Source: Cristatella mucedo (taxonomy: Eukaryota > Bryozoa > Phylactolaemata > Cristatellidae). Taken from it: a DNA stretch of 64,000 bases. A model generated the notes under the pieces. It was not told the DNA's origin. It made no database searches and was given only the letters and a program-made list of their open reading frames with translations. Position 1 is the stretch's first letter; the number at the start of each line of letters is the position of its first letter. This document shows positions 1 to 15,000 of the stretch, in pieces. The translations under genes were made by a program, and so were the position numbers. The stretch covers positions 5,959,001 through 6,023,000 of the forward strand of contig WPIO01000016.1 in the NCBI GenBank assembly GCA_009760855.2. The letters run 5' to 3'.

Positions 1-98
1 CAGTGGGCACTCCTTTATTTGCCAACTGCAGCTGTGGTGATAGCTGTAAAGGCTCTTCTGCCGCTATACAAATGAGGATGTTAAATCAGCTAATATTG
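1..98 (+). repeat. tRNA-derived SINE family A, 5'-truncated copy at window edge
   Basis: Contains the family body (CCTTTATTTGCC, then GGTGATAGCTGTAAAGGCTCTT, CTGCCGCTATAC) and the terminal TTAAATCAGC. These blocks recur in the better copies at 28.7, 47.3, 13.2 and 59.1 kb. The tRNA-like head lies outside the window. Confidence 0.7.
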
Positions 99-155
99 AA
101 TTTTTTAGAGAGAGAGAGACTGCTGAGGTCCACGAGGCTTCCACCAGACGAGTGT

Positions 156-225
156 GAGCGATCAGCACGGAGCGATCAGCATGGAGCGATCAGCACGGAG
201 CGATCAGCACGGAGCGACCAGCATG
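156..225. repeat. 14-bp minisatellite, 5 copies
   Basis: The unit GAGCGATCAGCACG is repeated five times in tandem with T/C substitutions (CATG for CACG, GACC for GATC). Confidence 0.9.
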
Positions 226-2560
226 GAGCTCCACGGTCTTCCGAGTCAGACCACAGAGACAGACAGACAGACAGGAAGGCAGACAGACAATCGGCCAGAT
301 TGATGATGGGGCATCGGCAGCAGACAAGTGTCTGCAATGTAGCAAGCAGCACTCGGAAACGTGGGCTACCTGGATTCACAACGGAAAGCACGTGTCAACC
401 TGCGATTCACAGTCGCTGCATGTCACGCAGCCTTGTGCAGCCCTAGGCAGTCGCTGGGCGACTGAGAGATGACTGAGCTGAGCCCTGGCTACTGGCCAGC
501 GGGCCGGCTCGTTACAGCAGCTGCCCAACGAAAACGCAGAGAGACCAAGATGGCAGCCGGATGAAGAATGCAGCTAAGTGCGAGACCGTATGGAGGGGTT
601 TGCGGTCGCTCGCGCCAAGCCCTGGCCAGCAAAAGAGCAGTGCAGTGCACGCCGCTCTTCTGCTGCTGATTCTAGAGCGATTCCTCGTCAGCAGCCCTTC
701 ACTGCTGACGCCATGCTGCTGCACACTTCTTCAGTCCCCAAAAAATATGGCCCCGAGTATCTGATTACTTTTTCCTACCTAGACAGGACAATACAAGGCC
801 AATGGCCACTCGCAAATGAGTAGTAAACCGTCTACCCAGCTCCTGGCGAGGCATCGGAACTTCCTGATGTGAAAACCAATTTGCAAAGTACAGGGCAGCA
901 GAGTCAACTGCCTAACGGCGTAAAGACAAAGAAACATAAAGTAAAATGGCAGAACCAAACTTCTCTGCACGGCCTACAGACCCCGCCGGCAGGCCGGCCA
1001 GCTGTGCATGCTAAACGCATGTGCATCGGAACAACTGGCACCGCCGTCTCTCCGAATCCATTGCCGGCGGACAGATGAGCACTGCAGGAGGCTTTACAAG
1101 GCATTACGAAGCCCGCGGGAAGAGAGAGCTCGGCGGCAGCACCAGCAGATGCTGCTGCTGCCGAGCAAACTGCAACCACTGCAGCTGCTAGTCCTGCAGC
1201 CCGACACGTTGCAAAAGCCTGGGCTGACCCACTGACTGCTAGCGAATCACGATGTAATTCGACACGGTCCAGCCACCTGGTATCGACTAGATCAAGCAGA
1301 CCGGCAGCGGATTGCCAAGCTGAAAAGTCTTCAGTTTGGCACTAGCTTTCGACTTGCTCGCTCGGTCGGCTGCAAAAATGATCTTTGCCGAGCAAGCTCT
1401 CACAAAGGCCTTGCGCGGAGGCCAGGGATGGTCCCAAGTCGTCGGCGACTCGGCGCTGTCGTCTCTGGCAAGCAGAGGAGCTTCGAGACCACTGAACTGA
1501 TACGACTTTCGAGAAATGAATCGAGGCCTTGCCTCCATCTTATCAGGGCACTGCCAGAAAAGCGCAAGCAGCACGGTCGGAGCATGCCACGCAAGGTGCA
1601 AGCTGTTCAAAAGCACCGCAGCATTGGAGCAGTGGCAAAGTGCAGGGAGGGAAGACCTGCCTTCCACCACGAAACAACACTGCCATCGAACGAAGCTCGG
1701 CTGTGGGGCGAGGCAGCCGAGGCCGCCAGATGGCCACGCCCACACGACAACAGGAGAAAGCAGACGAAGAGCTCGATGCTAGACCACCTTCGCAATCGAA
1801 GCAGCAGCCAGTCAGACACCATGACGATGGCTGCGTCGCAGCAAGAGCAGATGACGTGAGAGCTCACGATTGCAAGCGTCGCGGCGGACAGCATAGGAGC
1901 TAGACGGCATGTGTGTTAGGCTGTGCACGAGTCTGTCTGCGGGTGCTCGCATTTAAGGCTTCGTCGATCACTGGCCTTTCGAGGCACGTGACCTCCATAG
2001 CCACAGCTGAGCCGATCTCCTGATGCAACCGGACGGGGCCCCGGACACGGCCACAAACACAGGGGTAGGTGCACACAGCATTGCACGCTTGCAGACGATT
2101 GCAATAGGAGCAATGATGTCTGCACGTGAGGCCCGAGCTCGCTAACGATTCTCAAGCAGCAGAGGCGGCATCCAGTTAGCGGTGACCGTGAAAGAACCGG
2201 ACCGTGCTTGCCAGACTAGGGCAGCAGCAAATGAGCTCAAGACTGGGACGACGAGGCTTAAACCCTTGCCACCTGCATGCTCGGTCCTAGGCAAGGCCTG
2301 TTCACTCGTCAGTCGATTGCATATCATCGAGCCACCAAAAGCAGCGTGCAATGTTCTTGGGTTTCCAAAATTATTGTATGCAAATTGTGGAAATGCGTGT
2401 TTTCAGATGGTCTTAGGCGACCCCTGTGAAAGGGTCGTTGGACCCCCAAAGAGGTCGCAACCCACAGGCTGAGAAAGGCTGACCTAGAGGCACTCAGCAC
2501 TAATCCGCTCGAGGCACTTCAGGTGAGCAAGCAGTGAGAAGCTAGAAAAACTATCGATCG
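226..2560. other. No gene recognised (Vav intron or downstream side)
   Basis: Mixed-composition DNA with short ORFs on both strands, none with family motifs or supported splice sites. It was searched on the minus strand for a third Vav exon without success. Contains CAG/CTG-rich patches near 1140-1200. Confidence 0.4.
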
Positions 2561-2566
2561 AGAAGG

Positions 2567-2965
<399 letters not shown>

Positions 2966-3473
2966 GAGCCAAGTAACCTGCAGGTCATTTCTACACTTTG
3001 GCAAAATACTGCAATTACAGCTTTGTTTATCCCAATGTAGGCACTCGAGGGGGTGCTCCCCCCCCCCACTCGGCTATCTACCTGCACTGCTCCACACCTG
3101 CCATTTGCTAGACATCTGTTCCCTTTATTTTTAGCCTCTTAGATCTTACTCTTGGCTAGTACAGCTGAGCTTGATTAGTGCATTGCCACTAGCCCCCCCC
3201 TGCTAACCCTGCTATGGCAGAAGATAGAAAAGGATGAGCAAAGTAGGCTGCTAGCAGTCGACAACTCCTTCAATGTGCTCCTATAGCTTGTCTGAAGCAG
3301 CCTCCAACGTCCTTCTACCAGAAACAAACTAGTCTCGCTAGCATAAGCAGCTGGCTCAGTACCAGAACCAGCAGACGGCAGCACCTCGTGTTTTCCTTGC
3401 TCAAGCCAGAGCATCAGTCTGTTCGTCATTGGTCGATGCTAGCCGTCAACAAGCTGCTAAGTGCACACATACG

Positions 3474-3632
<159 letters not shown>

Positions 3633-3667
3633 TAGAATGCACACAATCTAAACAAGCAAAGCCTTAC

Positions 3668-3784
3668 TTTTCCGAAATCTTTCAGATCGAAGAGGTCAGC
3701 TGAATCAAATAAATCGCCGTCATTGAGGTCGAACTCCTGCTTGCACGTCTGCAGGAACAGCCTAATGTTCTTCCCACACAGGAA
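3668..3784 (-). CDS. VAV: Vav exon 2 (CH-domain second half)
   Basis: A 39-codon exon bounded by a TTACAG acceptor (3785-3790) and a GTAAGG donor (3662-3667), in phase 0 at both ends. It encodes FLCGKNIRLFLQTC followed by the conserved LFD...DFGK end of the CH core. It is too short to show as a long ORF and sits directly beside a (CA)n array. The correct phase and continuity with exon 1 12.6 kb away make it convincing. Confidence 0.9.
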
Positions 3785-4557
3785 CTGTAATAAAGATGGC
3801 TGACTTTATTATTACCCACAAGGCAGCATGCCAGAAGAAAGAATTGCAAAAGCAGCAAGCCAACAGAGCTGAACCAAGCTTTCCTAATGTTAGCTTTGGG
3901 AAGTGCATTGGAAAGGCACGCGGCCGAGAAGCGTATAATAATTATAATTTTAAGACCTTTGCATAGCACCATTCTTCCTAAGTGTTTTACATATGCATGT
4001 CATGTGGTTAGTGATGAAATGCACCGTGTCAGTAAGCATAAGCACAAAAAGGAGAAATCACACGGACTCAGAAAATTTTGTATTTATCTGATCTGTAACT
4101 CCACAGAGCCACAAAGACTAAGTAGATGTATTGAACAGTTTGGACTTGTGGTATCACTAGTGGCTGGCACTAGCCTGTGCCGGGCTTCATGCTGCCAATA
4201 AATATGCACCTCTTTCAAGCAGCTTGAAAATCAATGCAAGGTGCAACCATGGTGCAGTACAAAGGTAGGCGCCACTCACGGCAGAATAACAAAAGCGAAG
4301 CGCATCGCATAAGCAGACGCCTGGCAGCTAGAGGCGAGCATGACAGTGGCAGCATTAAGAGTGAGAAGGAGGCAGAGAACAGTGCAATGCAAACGGTTCT
4401 TTTGCAGTTGCACAGTAACCGCTGCTTGATTGTTACTACCCGTCGTACATGCACGGAGTTACCTGGAACTTGCTTCCAGCTTCTGTCACAATCAGCATTG
4501 AATTGCAGCACTTATGTCCCCCGGCTATCTCTTTGGCATCTCTCTGCTTTGCCTTGG

Positions 4558-4635
<78 letters not shown>

Positions 4636-4663
4636 TCCCTCTCCCTCTCCCTCTCTCTCTCCC

Positions 4664-4694
<31 letters not shown>

Positions 4695-7600
4695 GCTCAG
4701 CCTCACCTGCACACACGAGATTGCCTTTTTCGTTCACGTTTGCTTTGCATTTATGACTGTATCTTGTGAGCTTTTGCACGGTTGCTGCCAATCTGCTGTC
4801 TGTCTGCTCGTTGGACCGGTTGTCTATTTCTTCAGGCAAGCGTGAGTGAGCAAGGACAATGCAAGGAAACTATGCCAGCGCTATGGCTATGGCGACAGCA
4901 GCCCGAATCATCGACTCGTGAAACAGAAATTACCAACGAACGTCCGAAAAGGCGTGAAAGAACAAAGGGCTTTAAGAGAAAAAACAAAACAGAAACGATA
5001 TGCAAATGGCCGGGAAAATGGCTAGGGGAGGCCGGCCAATAGGCCGGCTAGGGCGACCAGTTGGTCCCCCTGAGCTCCTAAGGAACACGCTCCTTACTTG
5101 TTAGATGGCAGAACTTCGGCAGAAAGGGGCAATGCAGTTGCTAGTGAGCCAACCAATGCAGCAGCAAGCAAAGCTCTTGTGACAGACAAACTGCCAGCCA
5201 GGGCGAAATCGAGCCACCCCTCGCTCGAGCGCGTAGCCAGTCGTTTGTTTCCCGAATAGTCGATGAGCAGAGGTAGGGCCGAGGCAGTTACGAGTGGTCT
5301 CTTCTTCCCTCCTCAGATTAGAGAGCACACCGGCAACGGAGTCTCGCGCCCTGTCACGTGCCATCGCTTTCTCGCTGAAGGACCAGCTGGCTCGAAGCAC
5401 AAATAGGTCCCTCACATACACGGCAACCGTCACTGGGCCCAGCCACAGTTAAGCATCGCTGGCTGCATCCTGGCCGGGCAGACAGACGCTCTCATTTCAC
5501 GAACCAGCCCAGGTCGTGAATCTCTCCTCTTATTGCCCTCTGTAAGAGCAGAGATCCTGGCCGGGCAGACAGACGCTCTCATTTCAGGAACCAGCCCAGG
5601 TCGTGAATCTCTCCTCTTATTGCCCTCTGTAAGAGCAGAGTAGAGGGAGAGAAGTGACACGGCCACTGCTCGCCTGCAGTTGAATCAGTTGCTGCTTACT
5701 TTGGCCCAGAGTCCGGCTAGCCAGGGGTAAGGCGGTCGCCACTTCATGAGCCGTGTCGTGAGCTCGGAGTCACGCAGCAAGCAATCCTTTATTGCCCGCA
5801 GCCGCCGCTAAGGCTCTTTTGCAGCTGCACACGCACGCACGCACGCAAGGTTGTCGATTCAGGCGACCTTCACTTTTCACTTTAACAAGCACAGCAAAGA
5901 AGGAGCAGTGCAAGCCGCCCCTAAAGCTAGCTTCCGACGTAGCCTTTAAAGCAGCCTCAGCGCTCAGCCTTGACGCGGCCGGCGGCATGCAAAAGAGCAG
6001 CCCAACTAACCAGCAGCACGCCATGCATGGCCTGGCGGTCGCCCGGATCAGTAAAACGGTCGAACGCTAGGATCGGTCGAGCGCAAGCGAGGCCAGCAGC
6101 AGACGCTACCGATCCCTTCTTCATCGGCCTAGTGCCGGCTATGCTCAAGTGGCCCGGCGCCCAGTGTTACAACATAATGCGATGTGATTCACGCACCGTC
6201 AGCTTAAACGAGCTGCTCCTTTCAAGCTTCCGGCTTTTGCCAGTTTGGCTTAGGCTGATGCTTTCGGCAGGCATCCCGGGGTGTAGAGTCTCACAGCTGC
6301 TTAAGCCGACGACCAAAGGCAGCTGCTCACAGGAGACGACGAGGCGCGCGCACAGTTCACGGCTCGAAGTGAGCGCCCCGGCATGCTGTCCCACGCGTGC
6401 TCAATAGGATTTGAGATCGGCAGATTGGCTCGGCCGATCTCAGGACTCGAGCATGCAGAGTCAGGGGCAAAGGATTACTTTGCAGCCCCTTCACAGCCTG
6501 CTGGGGGGAGGGTCATTAACCGCTTGTCAAACGCACTCCTCCACCCAGCAAACAAGAGTCTAGCACAGGACAGTCCGGCAACTTGGATGACGTCTATGTC
6601 CATAACATAATCCTGTTAATTTTCCGAAGGAGTTCCGGTAGCCAAAAAACACAACCAACAACAAAAAACACGAACAACATGCACACTTTCACCGCCATAC
6701 TTGAGCATAGATTGTACTTGAGCATAGACTGTAAGCAGTCCGGGTGATTCTCTTCATCTTCTATAAGGCATACGAAAGTCCTCGGTTTGCCATTACAGTG
6801 GATCGTGAATTTACTTTCGTCGGTCCACAGAACACGGCTCCAATCACTGGTTGTAAAGTGGCTGTGTTGACATGCCCTTTGTTGCTTTTTTTGTTGTCCC
6901 TCGTTAATTATCGGCTTCTGTTTGCTGACACGTCTAGGAAGGCCATACTCTGAAAGCCTCTTAAGAGGCTTTCAGCTTTGTCGGGAGGACTAGGATGGAG
7001 CTCCAGGTGGGGCTTCGACCTTTGACTCAGAGCCACTAGCTTCCGGTTCAGGCAGGCATCCCCTTTGGTCGTCACGTGGCAGGCCAGAGGTCCGTGCTAC
7101 CACTCTGAAAACACTTCTTCAGATTGTAGCTGACAGTCCCTTTGCCAATGGTGAGCTCCTGTGACACCTTCATGTAGCTTGGGTCCACTCTTCAATAGGC
7201 ACCGATCTGACCTCCGGCCAGGAGTGCAAAAGTGACTCACCAGGCGGCAAAACCTTGAGCCGTTTGGATTGCAGGTAGCCTAATCAGACTGCAAATACAA
7301 ACACACACACACGGGCCATTTTGAACGGTAAAATTCCGGTCCAGGCTGCCGTGGTGTTTTTTTGTTTCTGACGAGTCATCCTCAAGCCTGACATCGATAG
7401 TGAGTCCACTTTGCAGGTAAACAATCGGTTCTACGTAAAAGCCAGCCCATACTGCCGAGGGGGGAGGGGGTCTCCAGTGACGTACAGCTACTAAGAACAA
7501 CTGTGTCCGACGCATACATTTTTGCGCGTGAGTGCATAGCGGTGGCTGGCGGTTGCGCAGAGCTTTCGAGCCGACTCTTGTTTCTCGCTCGACTGCAGTC

Positions 7601-10600
7601 TAGTCTGATTGCTGGTCGCAGAGACAGGTCGGACGGACAGCACAAGCCTCGATGGCAGCGGCAACGATGACGGTGACTCTCCCATCGACCAAACCACCCA
7701 GAAGGCACGGGGGACAGCGGGCAAGGTGGGCGAGGACATGGGGCTGGATGGCGCTGGCGGCTGACACGTGCAGCAAACGCAGATACAGCCAAGGCGAAGC
7801 CTCCGGCAGCAGCGACAGAGCCTCCGGGTGCAGCAAACGGGCGAGCAATGCAGCAGGCACACGCTGATTCTCACTCAACTCCACCAGTCTCGCCCGGCGA
7901 GCACAGGCCGGCCTTCCGATGTCGCGCTGGCGCAGGCAGCGATCTCAGGCAAGGAATGTGGCGAGAATCAACAGCATCTCAAGAGTTCATCGGGAGACGG
8001 CCGGCAGAGCTGCTAAATCACAGCAGCTGCGTCCGCACCCGGGCGACGTAGGGTAATCAGGCACTTGCAGGACTCTCCCACTATGGGAGCGCCACAATCC
8101 CCCTCCCTGCCGGCCCCCCCCCCGAGAGACGCTCACAGGCTCACAGGCAGGCACACGAGCAGCGACCTCCCGCGGCCGTGCTGCAGCGCTCTCGGGCTTG
8201 GTGGTTGGTAGTAGTGGTCGTGCAGCCGCCGGTCGGGGGCGGGGCGCACCGGTATGACCTGTCGGTGAAGGGAGCGCGGATGGCCGCCAGGTGGCAACAC
8301 GCATTAGCGCTCTCGGGCAGTCCAGCATGGGAACAGCTTTCCATCGTCGTCGTCACATCGCACTCCAGGCACAGAGCTCGATCCTAGAGCAGCTCGCAGC
8401 GGCTCCTGGCCACAGTTTGCTCACCGGCCTCACTGGGCGAGACACGACTCGGCACTGAGCAGGTGGGCACCGAGCGGCTGGCTGGCTGGCGCTGGCGAAT
8501 GCTGCACGGGCAGCACAGGTCTGACACGGGACTTTGCACGAGAGCTCGACTTCACACGATGGCTTCGTCAAGATGCTGTCACTGGCATTGAGATGCCTTA
8601 ACTCTCTTCTCTGTCTCCTCTGCTTACCAATCTATCTGCAGTAGTACCTTCTCGAACGTGTCTCCCCTCTCACACACCGCCTGCTCCCCCCCCCTCGGCG
8701 TGGGCCATTTAGCAGCCCTCTCACCAACCTAAAAATCCCTTAGACTTCCTTTCATTTCACTCACCTACAGCCTAGAACCCCTTTACCGGCTGGTATCACG
8801 ACATCCTACTGACTTGACAGTTGAAGCAAAGCTAAAAACCCACAGTTCTTCACAGCGGCCGCTTCGTGCAACGTGCACTGTCCTAGAAATTGTCCAACGA
8901 TATTATCACCACATCTTTCACTTGACGCACTTGCTTTTCAGCCCGTATGAAGTGCCCAGACCAATAGGTCTCACAACAATTGAGTGACAGAACGAATCTC
9001 AGAACAATAGGAAAGCACCGGTCACGTGCACCAGGTCGAAGGTTCGTGACCTGCAATAGGCAATTCATGATTGTCCACCACAAATGGGGTGATAAGCTAA
9101 GGCTCTTAAAGTTAAAAAAAAACTTAAGTTTGCAGCTTGAACAGCCTTGTTTATGTAGCAGCAGACGACCCATCACGGCTATCATCATGGCCTGCCGTTG
9201 GCAATAGAAGGGTTGCCCAAAGCCGAACTCGAAGTCGCGACCTTTTCTCTGACAATATAAATTACGCTGCTGAATGAGTTGTCTTTTCACACACAGAGAT
9301 TTGGTTCCGTCAGGGTTTTATATGAATGCATTATTAGCATTACTAGTATTATTATTATTATTACTATTATTATTATATTAATTCTTTCAGCTGCTTGCTA
9401 GCATAAGGCAGCTGCTTCAACAACCCGTTTACAGCAGCTATAACGCCCACTTGCAATGAAGCACTGCTTACGGTAGGACTCGAACAGGCAATCGCCGGGG
9501 TCACAAAGTACAAGCGCTCCTCAGCCCTGCTCCAAGAACCAGGGGCTTGTGCAGGATAGCAGGCACAAAGCTGGCAGCAAAAGCCTCGAGCTGCACTTCG
9601 GTCGGTGCTTACACCAGAGGTGTGGTTATTCTTTCACAGTTCAGGGACCCATGCATATCCCTAATAGGCTGAAACAGCCTGATAGATTAAGAGAATCAGA
9701 TCCCTGTCAACTCCCACCTGGCCAACGGGGGGGGGGGGGGGGGGCAGGAAGCCTGAGCAGTAGCAGATCGCCTGGGCCCTCCTCCAGGCCCTCCCCCTCC
9801 CCTAAACTCAAACGACCCATCTACCGGCACTGCAAGGCACCCAGATACCTGCCACAAGCTAACATATCGGATCTTGCTGGGGCAGTGTCTGCTCTGAAAC
9901 ATCATCAGTAAACATCAGTAGTAAACCCTCCCCCACCCCCGATGGAGCCTGTCCTAATTATACATGTTCTACCTGCCAACAACTAGAGATTTCCTTAACC
10001 TCACATGCATTGGAAGTATCCTCCTCAGCACAAACGGCACTCAGTGCTGTCACAACAGCAGCAGTGCAAAGCTCATCCCGCGGGAATGGCTGAATGCTCC
10101 CATCCACTGGGGCGCCGGGGAGGGGCAGGGGGGGGCGCCGGGAGCGAAAGCCTTGTCGATCTGTGTCACACGATCGTTCCCACGCTCTACCGATCACACA
10201 TTCTCTTAATTAAAACGTGAACAAGAAAGCTCTAACTCTCTTTTTAAGTCTGCTACTCCACTGAGTCTCGCATAGGGATCAGGATGCTCGCACTTTAAGA
10301 TCCAAGTCTCGAGGGTTCAAATCTCGAAGCGGGCAATTTCTCATTGCCAACTTTTAGCGCCTCAAGCAGCAGCCTCACTCTTGGCTCTTCTTGTGCTAGA
10401 GAAGGTGAGGCCTTCGAATCACCTTCAATTCCTTCACTTTACCTTTGCTCGCATACGACACGCCGCCGAAGCCACCTCTCCCCTCACTGTCAGGCCGTCC
10501 AGTCTACTGGCGATTGAGTTAACCCCACTACCCTGCACCCACTCATTCACCGACAAGCCCATGCGGATTTCAATTTTCAAAACGAACTTACACTTAGCGT

Positions 10601-13159
10601 TCGGCCACATGCTGGCTGCTGACTAGGCAGATCGGAATAGCAGCAGCAGCAGCATGGAGTTCAATCAAGGCCGACTGCCATGCCATACACTTCCGTGGCC
10701 AGAACCCCCCCCCCCACCACCACCCCTTTAAGGGGATTCTACTTGGCCACAAGGTCGAGAGCCAGAAACTGGTGATGGGGACCCTGCTGGCAGCATTTGA
10801 AAGCACATCTGCAGCCAGGTCCCGTCGGTGGCCCACAGCCACAGCAGGCAGCCTGCGCAGGCAGGCAGGCAGGCAGGCAGGCAGACAGAGGGCAGCAGCA
10901 GCAGCAGCAGCTCATCACCTTGGGCCTGAGATGCTGGCACCACCGAGGTTCGACCGGAGCAAGAAAGTCGGCCAGTCAGCTCGTGGCCTGCTGCTGCTCC
11001 TGCTGCCGGAACCTGGCGCCGGAACCCATTGTCTCTGCATAACCACTCCGGCTGCTGCAGCCGGCAGCTCGTGCCGGCACTTAGCTGTTAATTGGGTGCA
11101 AACCAGCACATCCGGCCAACTGGACGAACTCGAAGACCGGCCCGGCAAGCAGCCAAACCTGCCACAGGGTGGCACCGGAACCTGCCACAGGGTGGCACCG
11201 GAACCTGCCACAGGGTGGCACCGGAACCTGCCACAGGGTGGCACCGGAACCTGCCACAGGGCGGCACCCTGCCCGGAGCTTCTGCAAAAACTTGACATAC
11301 GTACGGTGGGTGGTTGGTTGGTTCCACCACTATTTTAAAAGCCGCCAGAATCAGTTGGTACCAGAGACTTCGGGAGAGGAAGAGAGTCAGAGTAACAAGC
11401 AAATAAAAAATGCCGTCATTACCAGCACGATTCCACCAGAGGTGAAAGGTACAGTAGCCGAACCGACGAACTTGCATCCACCGCAAGCGATGGGTGGCAG
11501 GGACGAATCCGGTCACTGACAAATGCATCCACGAAGGTCTTACCGAGGAGGCTGCTGCTGTCTCACCAGAGTCTGTCACCGTGCCACGGGTCACGTACTC
11601 GGGATAAGACCCCCGGCACACGGGTAGGTGGTTGGGCAGCCAGCACGAAACCAGGTGAAAAAGGGAAGGCAGGACACCACCCCCCCCCCCGAGTGTGGTG
11701 CACAGCCCCCCCCCTCCACAACCGGTCACCTGACCTCCACCTCGACCCCCAACTCGTTAAGAGGATTAGGAACTCGAGCTGCATGGAACAGCAGCCGCAC
11801 TGACATAGCTGTACAGATGCTGCATGCTATATCCCCCCCCCCCGAGCTTATGCATGCTATCCCCCCCCAGCTTATGCATGCTCCCCCCCCCAGCTTATGC
11901 ATGCTATCCCCCCCAGCTTATGCATGCTATCCCCCCCAGCTTATGCATGCTACCCTCCCCCGGAGTTCATGCATGCTTCCCCCCCCCAGCTTAGGCAGCA
12001 GCACCACTGCACTCTGGTGCTCGCTTGCAGCAATCAGCGGCCCTGCAGCCTAATGCCGGGGGGGGGGGAGGGGATTGGTGGGCAGTCTGAGGGTCTCTGC
12101 ACAAAGACCAAAGCCACGCGAGACACAGCGAGCCGAGGAGAGCTGACATCTCGCGTTTGTGCACTGTTGTATGCTTGCGACTGAAGAATTGAGCATGGTG
12201 TTTTTGCACTGACCTCTGCAATCATTCGGTGTTGTTTGGCACTATGGAGGATCCAGCTGGCCGCAACCACTGAACAAGGATATAACAACGCTGAACAAGC
12301 AGAAAGGGAGCAACAAAGACATGAAGCGAGTCGAAGAGACAGACGGAGAAATACAGAGACACTGTGGAGAGCAAGTGAGATAAGAGACACGAGGAGAGAG
12401 AGAGGGGGGAAGAGGGAGGGGAGATAGAGGAGAGAGGGGGAGAGGGGTGAGAGAGGGGAGAGAGAGGAGAGAGAGGGGGAAAGAGAGAGAAAAGGGAGAG
12501 AGGGAGAGAGAGAAGGGGAGAGAGGAGAGAGAAAAGGGGAGAGAGAGAGAGAGAGAGAGAGAAAGGGAGAGATATTGCCTTCCAGTCTCGTGAAGCAAGA
12601 CAGGAAGATACGAATCAGAATTTGCCTGGGAGGAGCATCCCCATTCAGCCAGTGTGTGTGGCAGTGCAGGCTGCATTGAAGCCTGGCTAAGCGGTACTGT
12701 GACTACTTGTACAGACGACGTTTCGGTGCTCAAAGATGGCGGTACCAAGCCTCGCTATCGTTATGCTGCTGCCACCATTAGCGGCTGGTGCCAGCGAGCA
12801 GTAGTTGCTGCGATGCCGTCACGGTGATCGCCATCGAAGCCACTTGCAAGTTAAAGCCTGTCGAGCAGCAAGTTTTGGGGGACACGTGACCAAACTTGGG
12901 GGGGGGGAGGCAACAAGCACGGTCAGGCCCTGCGGGGCAGGCCCAAGCACTGCGCACGGGCAGCTGTCAGGCAGAGCCCCACTATTCGTGACATCGTAGC
13001 CTCTGCACGGAGAGAATGCTACAGCCACAGAAGATCGGACAGCAGCAGGAGCAGTAGCAGCGGTGGGCAGAGCACGAATATGGTAAGCCTGCTGCTTAAA
13101 AATATATATATATATATATATATATACACTATATACTATATATATATATACTATATATA

Positions 13160-13229
<70 letters not shown>

Positions 13230-14358
13230 GCTGATTTAACAGGCTCTTTTTGCTTAGCGACAGAAGAGCCTTTACGGCTATCACAACCGCTTGCAGTGGC
13301 GATAAAGGATCGCCCACCGAAGGATTCGAACCCACGACCTCGGGACCGAGGTCGTGAAAAGCAACTGGCTTACCTAGTGTGCCATCATGGCTCAGCTAGA
13401 CGTTGGGAGGGAGAGGACGGCTAAGAAGTGGGACCACTAGTTGGTGACCAGTTAGTATTTGTTTTTGTTTGTTACGAGAGCATTAGGCCTCGTGAGGAAC
13501 AATGGGGGTTGTCTCAGGTAAGAAAACGTTCCAACAGTTGGCCCCCAACACCACCCGTGCCTCTATCGGGTAATCCTGGCGGCAGGGAGGGGGGGAGGCC
13601 ACGAGTCACATCGGTAAGGAAAGCTGCACACAGCACCATACCGGTTGCCCAACGATGCGATTGCTTGATGACATTGCGAATGCTACCAATAATCATTTGG
13701 TCACGTTTTCTTTATGGCATCTGTAAGTGCACAGAAAGAGATTCAGTTCTCCGAGGGCACTAAACAAATGTATTGTTATTATTATTATTATTATTGCCCA
13801 AGCTGTATTGGTAAGTGGCTAGTGGCCACTTGGCCGTGCTAGCCGGAGGTACTAGCAGGCAGAGGATGGCACATGCGAGGAGGCATGCGGTTTCTCGAGA
13901 TCTCCCCCCCCCCCCATTGCATCGGGGCTGGGGTGATAAGTTACATGACCTACCTCATGCTCCTTCCCCTACTGCCCAGCTGCAACCCAACCAGGGAAGG
14001 AGGAGGAGGAGCAGAAGCAGCCACAGCAGCAACTGGAGGAGGAAGGAGTTGGTGTGGGGAGAAGTCAGGTGCAGGAAGAGAGAAGGGGGAGAGCCGGGAG
14101 ATAGGGTTACCCAGCTGCCCCAGTGGCCGAATGGCAAGCCGCATGGCTGCCACAGGAATTCAGCCCCAGCTGCATCAATGCCCTTTCCATCATCCTGGGT
14201 AAAATGCCACAAAGTACCAGCCGGCCAAGGTTTTACTTTTAATCTTCACAGCCGTTAGTTAGCTAAGAACCAAGAAAAGCACGAACCTTGAGCAGCTCGA
14301 CTTTGCATCTCCAGGCTGACTCCACACGCCGGAGAGCCAGAAAAGGATGGCAAAGCCT

Positions 14359-14396
<38 letters not shown>

Positions 14397-14904
14397 TCGT
14401 CTCTCTGTTGTCTCTGTCTGTCTGACTCTGTCTGTCTGTCTGTCTCTCTCTGTCTCTCTGCCTCTGTCTGTCTGTCTCTCTCTCACTCTGTCTGTCTCTC
14501 TCTGTCCGTCTCTCTGTCTCTCTCCCTCTGTCTCTCTCTGTTGTCTCAGTCTCTCTCTCTCCCCATCTCTCTCTGTCTCTCTCACTCTGTCTGTCTCTCT
14601 CACTCTGTCTGTCTGGCCCTCTCACATTCTGCCTCTCACTCTGTCTCTGGCTCTCTCTGTCTCTCACTCTGTCTGTCTCTATCTCTCTCTTGCTCTCTCT
14701 CTCTCTCTCCCCCTTATCAGTCTTTCTCTGTGTTTCTATATGGCTCTGTCTGCCTTGGTGTCTCTGTCTCTCCTGTCTTTTTCTGTGCCTCTGTGCTCTC
14801 TGTATGTTTCTGTCTGTCTCTCTCTGTCTTTCTCTCCGTCTTTCTCTCTCTCCGTCTTTCTCTCTCTCTCTCTGTCTTTCTCTCTGTCTCTGTCTGTCTG
14901 TCTG

Positions 14905-15000
<96 letters not shown>

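Noticed and set aside
1287-1365. Possible third Vav exon after a TTTTTGCAG acceptor on the minus strand
   Set aside because: The translation lacks the expected end of the CH domain and has no relation to Vav.
11158-11272. CRISPR-like regular repeat
   Set aside because: Units are directly adjacent without unique spacers, and the genome is eukaryotic; it is a minisatellite.
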